Part shown: piece by piece, positions 8,138-14,490 of the stretch
Position numbering within the stretch: position 1 is the stretch's first letter
Layout: each line of letters starts with the position of its first letter
Assembly (NCBI GenBank): GCA_030614645.1
Contig: JAUWTR010000005.1
Span: 1 to 15,328 of the forward strand
DNA length: 15,328 nt
Source: Candidatus Aminicenantota bacterium
GTDB taxonomy: Bacteria; Acidobacteriota; Aminicenantia; Aminicenantales; Aminicenantaceae
Direction: 5' to 3'
Position numbers and translations under genes: made by a program
The notes under the pieces: generated by a model
Seen by the model: only the letters and a program-made list of their open reading frames with translations
What the model was told of the DNA's origin: nothing
Database searches by the model: none

Positions 8138-8312
8138 ATCTGATAAATAATACAAATAAAATGGTAAATAGTAAATGGAAACTGATGATTTCTTCGTCTT
8201 TTGGTGTATCGCCAAAAGGGGTGTATTTAAATCCTGCTTTTTCCAGGGCATTGGCAAAAAAGCCCTGCCAGATGAATAGAAATATAAACTGAAAAAGAGA
8301 GATGTGGGGTAA
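8136..8312 (-). CDS. Possible small two-TM membrane protein, 58 codons, no canonical start
   Basis: This minus-strand frame is open for 58 sense codons between TAA at 8313-8315 and TAA at 8136-8138. It reads as a plausible membrane protein: a hydrophobic segment at residues about 4-22, a polar loop (LEKAGFKYTPFGDTPKDEE) and a second hydrophobic segment at about 43-57. The stop sits 11 nt before the next ATG and overlaps its Shine-Dalgarno, as in coupled genes. There is no ATG, GTG or TTG in frame and no obvious ribosome binding site, so it may be 5'-truncated, frameshifted, or begin at a rare codon (ATC/ATT/ATA). Its size and topology would suit a small anchor such as the RdhB partner of RdhA, but I see no diagnostic RdhB motif. 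It fills most of the otherwise empty gap between the two longer genes. Confidence 0.42.
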   Translation of the reverse strand, partial: LPHISLFQFIFLFIWQGFFANALEKAGFKYTPFGDTPKDEEIISFHLLFTILFVLFIR

Positions 8313-8323
8313 TTATAATCGTA

Positions 8324-9187
8324 TTACTTTGGCGGGTATTTTTCCACCTCAAAAGTTTTAGCGCTGTATTTTCCATCTGGAAGCACTGTGGGTAAGTTAT
8401 ACTGGGGATCGGTAAGCAGGGCATAGATATCCGGGTCTCCAGTCTGGACTTTTTCTCTAGTGGTGAATCGCCATTCTTGCTGAATTTCCTCAAGACGTCC
8501 AGGGAAATCCTGCCCTCCTAAGATGGAGGTAAGAGCCCAGTAGGTGTATTCTACCAGCTGGCATTCGTACCTGCAGGTCTTGTCATAATATGTGTACCAA
8601 GCGCCTCCCGGGTAAGTTTCTGGGACTTCCTCAAAATGACCGCCGCGCGCTTTATCCATTATTTTTGCCAGCTTACTTTCTGCTGTCAAACCGAAAACTT
8701 CAGGGTAAGCCTTTGCCCAGCCAATGCTAGTTATAGGATGAAGGATTTCTTCCAGAGAGGCATCGAATATTCCTTCGGAGGCTCCATTGGGATGGGTCTC
8801 ATCAGCATAAAGGTCCTGGGCAGAGCCCTCCGGAAGACTGTTTCTGTCCATGGATTCGAATTCAGCATATGTCCCTGTCATGACTACGGCCATTTTTTCC
8901 TCTAAGAGGACGTCCATGATCTTCTGATTGTCAGGCTTGCCGTCTTCGTCATTGTCCAAATACTCTGCCATTTTATTGGCGGCATGGAGCAGAATTTCAT
9001 CGGGAACTGAGTCGGTGGCATAGATATGAAGGCCGAAAATTTCTACTTGCTTGGTAATAGAGGGAGATGAAACCTCAGCTGAGGCAGAATCAGCTATCAA
9101 TTCTCCCTGGCTGTTCTGATTACCGGTGTTGCACCCGTAAAATATCAATCCCGTACAGATAAGACATAGAAGTAATAGTTTTTTCAT
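8324..9187 (-). CDS. Lipoprotein of unknown function with a DxDxDG calcium-loop-like motif
   Basis: This 287-aa protein starts MKKLLLLCLICTGLIFYGC, a lipoprotein signal with Cys19 as the likely lipidated residue. The charged start and AGGAG upstream support the chosen ATG. A low-complexity linker (about 20-45) precedes a globular part. DNDEDGKPD at 78-86 matches the DxDxDG pattern of EF-hand or dockerin-type calcium loops. Later motifs include EEILH at 146-150, an aromatic block (GGAWYTYYDKTCRYE, 194-208) with Cys205 and Cys209 spaced for a disulfide or metal site, and a helix with EYTYWALTSILGG. I have a vague impression of a conserved uncharacterised family here, but no function can be assigned. 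The EEILH and GGH (182-184) residues could hint at metal binding, but there is no proper HExxH. It is the first gene of the minus-strand operon, behind the promoter at 9231-9259. Confidence 0.8.
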   Translation of the reverse strand: MKKLLLLCLICTGLIFYGCNTGNQNSQGELIADSASAEVSSPSITKQVEIFGLHIYATDSVPDEILLHAANKMAEYLDNDEDGKPDNQKIMDVLLEEKMAVVMTGTYAEFESMDRNSLPEGSAQDLYADETHPNGASEGIFDASLEEILHPITSIGWAKAYPEVFGLTAESKLAKIMDKARGGHFEEVPETYPGGAWYTYYDKTCRYECQLVEYTYWALTSILGGQDFPGRLEEIQQEWRFTTREKVQTGDPDIYALLTDPQYNLPTVLPDGKYSAKTFEVEKYPPK

Positions 9188-9230
9188 TTTTTTCTCCTAA
9201 ATGAAAGATGAACGATATTCATTATTATTG

Positions 9231-9259
9231 TTTATATCACAGCTATACGTAAAGTTCAA
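9231..9259 (-). promoter_or_regulatory. Predicted sigma-70-type promoter for the lipoprotein-rdhA operon
   Basis: On the minus strand TTGAAC (9254-9259) and TATAAA (9231-9236) are separated by exactly 17 nt. The -10 lies 43 nt upstream of the ATG at 9187, leaving room for the AGGAG site. This is the only good promoter seen ahead of the four minus-strand frames. Confidence 0.6.
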
Positions 9260-9328
9260 AGCAAATTCAATTGACGTTTAAACACTAATCGAGGGGGATT
9301 GAACTAAAATGTAAAAAGTTATACCTGC

Positions 9329-9413
9329 GAGGGATCAAGTCTTCATATTCCACATTAGCTTCCAAGAAACTAATAAGAATATGCTAATGTGGAATATGAA
9401 GACTTGACCCCTC
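9329..9413. repeat. Long near-perfect palindrome, REP/MITE-like
   Basis: The left arm 9329-9359 and right arm 9383-9413 are each 31 nt and reverse complements at 30 of 31 positions (a single A/G difference at 9334). They are separated by a 23-nt loop (9360-9382). The arms begin GAGGGATCAAGTC and end in CACATTAGC. The terminal GGGGTCAAGTCTT pattern resembles palindromes I recall near Y1/REP-associated transposases (IS200/IS605-like) in several anaerobic lineages, but no transposase gene is here. There is no T-run after the arms, so a classical terminator is unlikely. It could be a non-autonomous mobile repeat or form a strong RNA hairpin if transcribed. Confidence 0.85.
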
Positions 9414-9440
9414 ACTGCTGTTTCTTCTTTCCTTCCTTTA

Positions 9441-9470
9441 TTGTCTTTCCTGCTTAATATATGATATAAA
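9441..9470 (+). promoter_or_regulatory. Predicted promoter for the exported protein-OmpA pair
   Basis: TTGTCT (9441-9446), an 18-nt spacer and TATAAA (9465-9470) lie 54 nt before the ATG at 9525. The AT-rich surroundings raise the chance of a coincidental match. The position just outside the palindrome and upstream of a strong AAAGGAGG supports it. Confidence 0.45.
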
Positions 9471-9524
9471 TTTAACAGGGTGGGGAAACAAAGTAAGTGA
9501 AAAGTTTGATTAAAGGAGGCTTTT

Positions 9525-9986
9525 ATGTTTAATCCATTAAAAAAAGCGTGTTTTGTTTCAGTGGTTGTTATTATCTTTGCTGCAGGTCTTATTTTTGCTG
9601 TAGAAGTCATTCAGACCCAGGAAAGCAGCCTCTGGGACGGAGTTGAGGTTGATTTATTAAGTGTTAAAGTAAGAAACAATATCCTAACAGTAAAACTTAA
9701 ATTTAGAAAGGAAGGGGAAGAGAGGCAGAAAGTAAGTGCTTACTTTGAAAGTTGTTATATCATGGATGAGACCAATCAGAAGAAGTACTTTGTACTTAAA
9801 GATTCTGACGGACAGTATATCGCAGGCCCAAAAGAGGGTGACCATAAGGGAGGATATTTTGAATTTAATGTAGAGCCCTCTAAGAGCAAAGGTATTTGGA
9901 TGAAGTTCCCAGCTCCAGAAAACAGCCCGGAGACAATTTCCCTATCTATACCAGGTGTATTCCCCTTTGAAGAGGTAGAGCTGTAA
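9525..9986 (+). CDS. Small exported protein of unknown function, partner of the OmpA-family protein
   Basis: This 153-aa protein has a clear signal peptide (MFNPLKKA, then a hydrophobic core, cleavage probable after IFA near residue 25). The start has a strong AAAGGAGG upstream. The mature part looks like one beta-rich domain: alternating strands with VEVDLLSVKVRNNILTVKLK near 40-60, a DETNQKKYFVLKDSDG block near 83-98, and an ending in SIPGVFPFEEVEL. I recall this pattern (a strand pair, then D-x-x-x-x-KKY-x-VLKDS-x-G) in periplasmic domains found next to, or fused with, OmpA-like domains, where it may mediate protein contacts. That is recollection, not a search. The OmpA-family gene starts 16 nt after its stop, so the two are surely co-transcribed and may form an envelope complex. 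Confidence 0.8.
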   Translation: MFNPLKKACFVSVVVIIFAAGLIFAVEVIQTQESSLWDGVEVDLLSVKVRNNILTVKLKFRKEGEERQKVSAYFESCYIMDETNQKKYFVLKDSDGQYIAGPKEGDHKGGYFEFNVEPSKSKGIWMKFPAPENSPETISLSIPGVFPFEEVEL

Positions 9987-10002
9987 AAATAGAGTATTCC
10001 AT

Positions 10003-10656
10003 ATGAAGAATTTAAAATTAATTTTCTTGTTTTTGTTTTTGATTAGCTTTGTTTTCCCTCTCCAGACAGAAGTGGATGAAATAATGATCCCTGCAGATGC
10101 GCATGAAAAGGCTATTGCAGCGCTTAAAAAGCTTGGGCCTGAAAGAGGCGCAAAGAAAATCAATTCTCACAAGGTTAAGATCGACTTTCGCATGATTGAA
10201 ATTTTAGGGGTCATTCGTGGAATAGAAGCAAAAATTGAAAAGATCGAATCTGCCTTAAAAGATCTGAGTGCAAAAGAGACTGAAACTGAATTTCAGATCG
10301 AGCTTTCTGGAGATGTCCTTTTTGATTTTGATAAATGGGATATCCGCCCTGAAGCAGAAGAAGCCCTCAAAAATGTTGCTGAGGTTATCAATGCCAGTGA
10401 AAGCCCTAAAGTAAAGATCTCAGGCCATACCGACTCTAAAGGAGCAGATGATTATAACCAGCAGTTGTCTGAAAAAAGGGCGGACTCAGTAAAAAATTGG
10501 TTGAGAGAGAATTCAGAAGTGGATCCGAAAATAATTGAGACTTCAGGTTATGGTGAGTCCAAACCTATAGAACCCAATACAAACCCTGACGGTTCTGACA
10601 ACCCGGAAGGACGACAGAAAAATAGAAGAGTAGAAATAGTAGTAAAAAAGAAATAA
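10003..10656 (+). CDS. OmpA/Pal-family peptidoglycan-binding envelope protein
   Basis: The 217-aa protein has an N-terminal signal peptide (hydrophobic core at residues about 5-20) without a lipobox cysteine. A short helical region (about 65-93) could form a coiled coil. The C-terminal OmpA/MotB/Pal domain (about 98-216) follows, with the DVLFDFDKWDIRPEA start, SGHTDSKG (Asp144), LSEKRADSV (Arg159) and a terminal NRRVEI. Asp144 and Arg159 match the residues that bind diaminopimelate in family structures, so it should bind cell-wall peptidoglycan in the periplasm. There is no N-terminal beta-barrel, so it is a periplasmic or loosely anchored member rather than a porin. The ribosome site (AGAG) is weak, which suits coupling to the gene 16 nt upstream. 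Confidence 0.93.
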   Translation: MKNLKLIFLFLFLISFVFPLQTEVDEIMIPADAHEKAIAALKKLGPERGAKKINSHKVKIDFRMIEILGVIRGIEAKIEKIESALKDLSAKETETEFQIELSGDVLFDFDKWDIRPEAEEALKNVAEVINASESPKVKISGHTDSKGADDYNQQLSEKRADSVKNWLRENSEVDPKIIETSGYGESKPIEPNTNPDGSDNPEGRQKNRRVEIVVKKK

Positions 10657-10682
10657 GTTGATATATAGAAATTAGAAAATAG

Positions 10683-10913
10683 TATTTAGCCTGCAAAAAG
10701 AATAACCTTTATGTTCTAAATACAACTTGGCCGCAGGCAGCTTTTAAGATTACTGGAGTAAAAGCACAGAAAGGGACCAGCGTTTCTCTACTTGGTTACA
10801 CAGGAGAGGTCAAATGGAAGCTCCTAAAGGATGGAATTTTGATCGAACCTCCGCCTGTTGACCCGGCAAAAACTCCCTGTCAATACGCCTGGGTATTTAA
10901 AATTAATAAATAA
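10683..10913 (+). pseudogene. C-terminal remnant of a GH29-type alpha-L-fucosidase
   Basis: A 76-codon open frame without a start ends at TAA 10911-10913. Its translation contains NNLYVLNTTWPQAAFKI, GTSVSLLGYTGEVKWK and a closing KTPCQYAWVFKINK. This matches what I know of the C-terminal beta-sandwich end of GH29 alpha-L-fucosidases: an LYV-x-x-x-WP strand, then a 'LLG-x-x-x-x-xKWK' strand and a final 'AWVFKI' strand. The catalytic barrel (about 350 residues) is missing. Just upstream, another frame reads VFSLQKE (10682-10702) and then stops, as if a base had been lost in the A-rich run joining it to NNLYV. This is a decayed gene, left over after deletion or insertion of the neighbouring DNA. 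It has no Shine-Dalgarno and is unlikely to be expressed. Confidence 0.72.
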
Positions 10914-10933
10914 TCCCCTTCTTGAATTTTTGA

Positions 10934-10964
10934 TTGAAATATAGCGGCTCTTATGGTATATAAT
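10934..10964 (+). promoter_or_regulatory. Predicted promoter of the pta-ackA operon
   Basis: TTGAAA (10934-10939) is followed after 17 nt by TATATA (10957-10962), which overlaps a perfect TATAAT (10959-10964, 19-nt spacing). It lies about 130 nt before the pta start, leaving a long AT-rich leader that holds a triple 9-bp repeat. From 10657 to 11095 the gap contains only the fucosidase remnant, this promoter and that repeat. Confidence 0.55.
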
Positions 10965-11041
10965 AGCATTAATAATATATCAAAATATTTCCATACATCG
11001 ACTTAATAATTACGATAAAATAAAAGAGAGTATAATCGGAT

Positions 11042-11068
11042 AAACATCTGAAACATCTGAAGCATCTG
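11042..11068 (+). repeat. Three tandem 9-bp repeats in the pta leader
   Basis: AAACATCTG occurs at 11042-11050 and 11051-11059, followed by AAGCATCTG at 11060-11068. The array ends 13 nt before the AAGGAG site of pta. It may be a regulator-binding or RNA-structure element, or simple slippage. The sequence does not decide which. Confidence 0.8.
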
Positions 11069-11095
11069 GGGATAATGAAATAAGGAGAAATCATT

Positions 11096-13201
11096 ATGGC
11101 AGAAAATCTCTATGTTACTGCTACGGAATCAAAAAGCGGAAAATCACTCATTTCTCTTGGGCTTATGGAAATGCTCCTTAGAAATCTGGATAAGGTGGCA
11201 TTTTTCCGACCACTTATCAATGTCGATTCAGCAGGTTTTATAAAAGACCATGACCTGAATCTGATCTCAGAGTACTACAAGTTGGATATTCCCTATGAAA
11301 AGATGTATGGCTATACTCGAGCGGAAGCCGGCAGTCTTATATCCCAGGGGAAATACCAAGAACTTTTAGAAGGAATCGTGGAAAAATATAATGAATTGGA
11401 ACAGAAATGCGATTTTGTCCTGTGCGAGGGCACTGATTTTTCCGGTTCTACTTCAGCTTTTGAATTCGATATCAATGCGGATATAGCCAATAACCTGGGC
11501 TGCCCTGTATTGCTGGTTGCCAACGGCTTTAACAGAACTGCTAAAGAGACCATTCAAGCAATTGAAATGTCTCTTGAATCCCTGGGTGAGAAGGGATGTA
11601 ATGTGGTCTGCACCATTGTCAATCGAACTGACCGGGGCGGCAGGATCGTCAAGGAGATGAAAGAGACAGGGTTGACTGCGGATCAGTTAGTCTATGCTTT
11701 TCCGGATGTGAAGATGCTGGCTAATCCTACTGTTGGTGAAATTGCCCGCAGCTTAAATGCCAAGGTCCTTTACGGTGAGAACCTGTTGAACCGTCATGTT
11801 GAAAACTTCGGGGTGGCAGCCATGCAGTTGCGGAATTGTCTGAGTAGAATTGAAAACGGCGACCTCGTCATCACTCCGGGAGACCGGGCCGATATAATTG
11901 TTGCCTGTCTTTCTGCGCTTTCTTCCACTTCCATGCCTACCATTGCCGGGCTAATACTAACCGGGGGATTGCTGCCGGAGGAACCCATCAGGAAATTGAT
12001 CGAGGGTTTTTCAAATATTGTCCCCATTCTTAGTGTAAAGGAAAATACTTTTGAAGCTGCCCGGGAAGTGGATAATGTGCATGCTGTTATTTCTCCAGAC
12101 AACACCAGGAAATTGACTCAGGCTTTAGAGGTCTTTGAGAAGAATACAAACAGGGATGAGTTGCGGGAAAAAATTGTGCAGACAAAAATCTCTGTGGTCA
12201 CACCAAAGATGTTTGAATACCAGCTTCTCCAACGTGCCCGTTTTCCCAAACAACATATTGTCCTTCCGGAAGGAGATGAAGAAAGGATTTTGCAGGCTGT
12301 TGAAATTCTAACCCGCCGTGAAGTTGTTGATTTGACCTTATTAGGCTCTGAAAATAAGATCAAGAACAAGATATGTCAATTAGGGCTGCAGATGAATGGA
12401 ATCAAAATAATTGAGGTGCAAAACTCCGACTTGTTTGATGAATATGCCAGGACTTATTATGAACTAAGGAAGCAAAAGGGAATCACATTGGAAAATGCCC
12501 GGGATATTATGGAAGATCCCAGCTATTTTGGCACCATGATGGTGTATAAGGGGCAGGCTGATGGTATGGTTTCAGGCTCAATCCACACCACCCGCAACAC
12601 TCTTAGGCCCTCATTTGAGTTTGTCAAAACCAAACCGGGTTTCAAAACCATTTCAAGTGTGTTTTTTATGTGCTTGGCTGACAGGGTGCTTGTCTATGGA
12701 GACTGTGCTGTAAATCCAGAGCCTGATGCGAGGCAGCTGGCAGAGATAGCTATTAGTTCAGCTCATACAGCAAAGACTTTTGGCATAGAACCGCGAGTGG
12801 CTATGCTGTCTTATTCGACCGGGGAGTCCGGTAAAGGCGAGATCGTAGAGAAAGTACGCGAAGCTACCCGGATCGCAAAGGAGATTGCAGAAAAATCCTA
12901 TCCAGACTTAAAGCTTGAAGGTCCGCTTCAATATGATGCTGCTTTTGATCCGGAAGTTGCTAAGACAATGCTGCCTGACAGTGAAGTTGCCGGTAGAGCT
13001 ACTGTCTATATTTTCCCTGATCTAAACACTGGGAATAATACTTATAAAGCTGTCCAGAGATCAGCTAATGCCGTAGCTATCGGACCTGTACTTCAGGGGC
13101 TTAACCGTCCTGTCAATGATTTAAGCCGTGGATGTACAGTCCCGGATATTGTAAATACTGTTGCTATAACTGCAATTCAGTGCCAGGTGGATAAAGGATA
13201 A
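11096..13201 (+). CDS. pta: Phosphate acetyltransferase (long form, with N-terminal P-loop-like and DRTGG domains)
   Basis: Converts acetyl-CoA and phosphate to acetyl phosphate and CoA, in the cytoplasm. The 701 residues match the long, E. coli-like Pta (about 714 aa). An N-terminal dethiobiotin-synthetase-like P-loop domain (about 1-200; TATESKSGKS at 8-17) comes first. A DRTGG-type regulatory domain (about 213-330) follows. The catalytic PTA/PTB domain (about 372-698) has SGSIHTTRNTLRPSFEFVKT, a YGDCAVNPEPDARQLAEIA block, SYSTGESGKGE and a closing GPVLQGLNRPVNDLSRGCT. AAGGAG sits 8 nt before the ATG. Only 6 nt separate it from ackA, so the two form an operon giving ATP from acetyl-CoA (or running in reverse to activate acetate). 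The N-terminal domains probably allow metabolite control, as in enteric Pta. Confidence 0.97.
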   Translation: MAENLYVTATESKSGKSLISLGLMEMLLRNLDKVAFFRPLINVDSAGFIKDHDLNLISEYYKLDIPYEKMYGYTRAEAGSLISQGKYQELLEGIVEKYNELEQKCDFVLCEGTDFSGSTSAFEFDINADIANNLGCPVLLVANGFNRTAKETIQAIEMSLESLGEKGCNVVCTIVNRTDRGGRIVKEMKETGLTADQLVYAFPDVKMLANPTVGEIARSLNAKVLYGENLLNRHVENFGVAAMQLRNCLSRIENGDLVITPGDRADIIVACLSALSSTSMPTIAGLILTGGLLPEEPIRKLIEGFSNIVPILSVKENTFEAAREVDNVHAVISPDNTRKLTQALEVFEKNTNRDELREKIVQTKISVVTPKMFEYQLLQRARFPKQHIVLPEGDEERILQAVEILTRREVVDLTLLGSENKIKNKICQLGLQMNGIKIIEVQNSDLFDEYARTYYELRKQKGITLENARDIMEDPSYFGTMMVYKGQADGMVSGSIHTTRNTLRPSFEFVKTKPGFKTISSVFFMCLADRVLVYGDCAVNPEPDARQLAEIAISSAHTAKTFGIEPRVAMLSYSTGESGKGEIVEKVREATRIAKEIAEKSYPDLKLEGPLQYDAAFDPEVAKTMLPDSEVAGRATVYIFPDLNTGNNTYKAVQRSANAVAIGPVLQGLNRPVNDLSRGCTVPDIVNTVAITAIQCQVDKG

Positions 13202-13207
13202 TCGCTT

Positions 13208-14419
13208 ATGAAGATTTTAGTCATAAATACAGGAAGTTCTTCTATTAAGTATCAGCTCTTTGATATGAACAGGAAAAAAGCTTTAGTCACCGGACTGGCT
13301 GAAAAAATCGCTGAGGATACCAGCGTTCTTACGCATAATATTGTTAATAATAATGGGGATGCCCGCAAAAAAGTTGAAAATAAAAAAATTCCTGACCACG
13401 CTGAAGGCCTGAAAAGGATAGTTGAGCTATTGGTTGACCCTGAGTGGGGAGTTATTAAGAATAAATCTGAGATCACAGCTGTCGGCCACCGGGTGGTTCA
13501 TGGGGGAGAGTCCTTCAAGTCCTCCACTGTGATCGATGAACTTGTGATAAGGGCGATAAAGGAGAACATCCCTCTGGCTCCGCTGCATAATCCTCCAAAC
13601 TTGAAAGGAATAGAAGTGGCGCAGTCGATCTTTCCCGATGCTCCCCAGGTTGCCGTCTTTGATACAGCTTTTCACCAGTCGATTCCACCTAAGGCATATC
13701 TTTATGCGCTTCCTTATAAGTTGTACACCAAAAACCGGGTGCGGCGTTATGGTTTTCACGGCACAAGCCATGCTTTTGTGGCAGAGACTGCTGCTGAGTA
13801 TCTGAAAAAAATGTATACTAAGCTTAACCTGATAACTGTCCATCTTGGCAATGGCGCCAGTATGGCGGCAGTCAAAAACGGCAAGTGTGTAGATACTACA
13901 ATGGGGCTTACTCCGCTTGAGGGTCTGGTAATGGGAACCAGGTCAGGTGATATCGACCCTGCGCTTCCTTTTTTTTTAGCAGACAATCTGAATATGTCGC
14001 TTAAAGACATAGACCGGCTTTTAAATAAGGAAAGCGGTATGAAGGGGCTGTGCGGTATTAATGACATGCGGGAGGTCGAAGAAAGGGCGGAAGCTGGTGA
14101 TAAAAGAAGCCAAACAGCTCTTGGAGTCTATGCTTATAGGATCAAAAAATATATCGGAGCTTATTATGCTGCCCTGGGAAGGTTGGATGCAATGATTTTT
14201 ACCGCAGGTGTCGGAGAAAACTCACCTTTTATCCGCAGTCTTTGTTGCTCAGACCTGGAAGAGCTGGGAATATCTATCGATAAAGAGAAGAATGAGCAGC
14301 AGTGCAGAGATATACGGGAGATAAATATTTCCGGGGGAAAAGTAAAGATCCTAGTAATACCTACAAATGAAGAAAAGAGGATCGCTCAGGAAACAGAGCG
14401 GATAATAAATAGAAAGTAG
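13208..14419 (+). CDS. ackA: Acetate kinase
   Basis: Interconverts acetyl phosphate + ADP and acetate + ATP in the cytoplasm, completing the pathway begun by pta 6 nt upstream. The 403-aa length is normal for the family. The start INTGSSSIKYQLFD (Asn7) is the acetokinase phosphate-binding signature. Arg95 in GHRVVHGGE, Asp152 in FDTAFHQ, His184 in YGFHGTSH, Arg245 in MGTRSGDIDP and Glu389 near NEEKRIA correspond to the catalytic and substrate residues known from Methanosarcina acetate kinase (R91, D148, H180, R241, E384). The nucleotide-site motif HLGNGAS (212-218) and FTAGVGENS (331-339) are also intact. AAAGGAT provides the ribosome site. No clear terminator follows. Confidence 0.98.
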   Translation: MKILVINTGSSSIKYQLFDMNRKKALVTGLAEKIAEDTSVLTHNIVNNNGDARKKVENKKIPDHAEGLKRIVELLVDPEWGVIKNKSEITAVGHRVVHGGESFKSSTVIDELVIRAIKENIPLAPLHNPPNLKGIEVAQSIFPDAPQVAVFDTAFHQSIPPKAYLYALPYKLYTKNRVRRYGFHGTSHAFVAETAAEYLKKMYTKLNLITVHLGNGASMAAVKNGKCVDTTMGLTPLEGLVMGTRSGDIDPALPFFLADNLNMSLKDIDRLLNKESGMKGLCGINDMREVEERAEAGDKRSQTALGVYAYRIKKYIGAYYAALGRLDAMIFTAGVGENSPFIRSLCCSDLEELGISIDKEKNEQQCRDIREINISGGKVKILVIPTNEEKRIAQETERIINRK

Positions 14420-14490
14420 GGTGAGAAAGTGGGGTTAGGGATTATTGCATTCCTACGGGAATCAGTGTAAGATACTGAATAATTTTGCTG

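Larger units (their letters stand above)
9188..9524. other. Divergent intergenic region with two promoters and a large palindrome
   Basis: This 337-nt stretch separates the minus-strand lipoprotein operon from the plus-strand exported-protein/OmpA pair. It holds the minus-strand promoter (9231-9259), the palindrome (9329-9413) and a probable plus-strand promoter (9441-9470). Between 9260 and 9328 the sequence is AT-rich and I see nothing more. No convincing coding frame is present. Confidence 0.7.

Noticed and set aside
8227..8493. An 88-codon minus-strand frame overlapping the lipoprotein end
   Set aside because: It overlaps the better-supported lipoprotein in another frame and reads like a shadow; it shows no domain or ribosome site.
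9329..9413. The palindrome as a rho-independent terminator
   Set aside because: No T-run follows on either side, the loop is 23 nt, and it lies between divergent genes where a terminator is not expected.
9335..9610. A 91-codon minus-strand frame across the palindrome
   Set aside because: It runs through the palindrome and antisense to the exported-protein gene, has no ribosome site and no protein-like composition.
14420..14490. A hairpin (ATTCC TACG GGAAT) after ackA as a terminator
   Set aside because: The stem is only 5 bp and no T-run follows, so it is too weak to claim.
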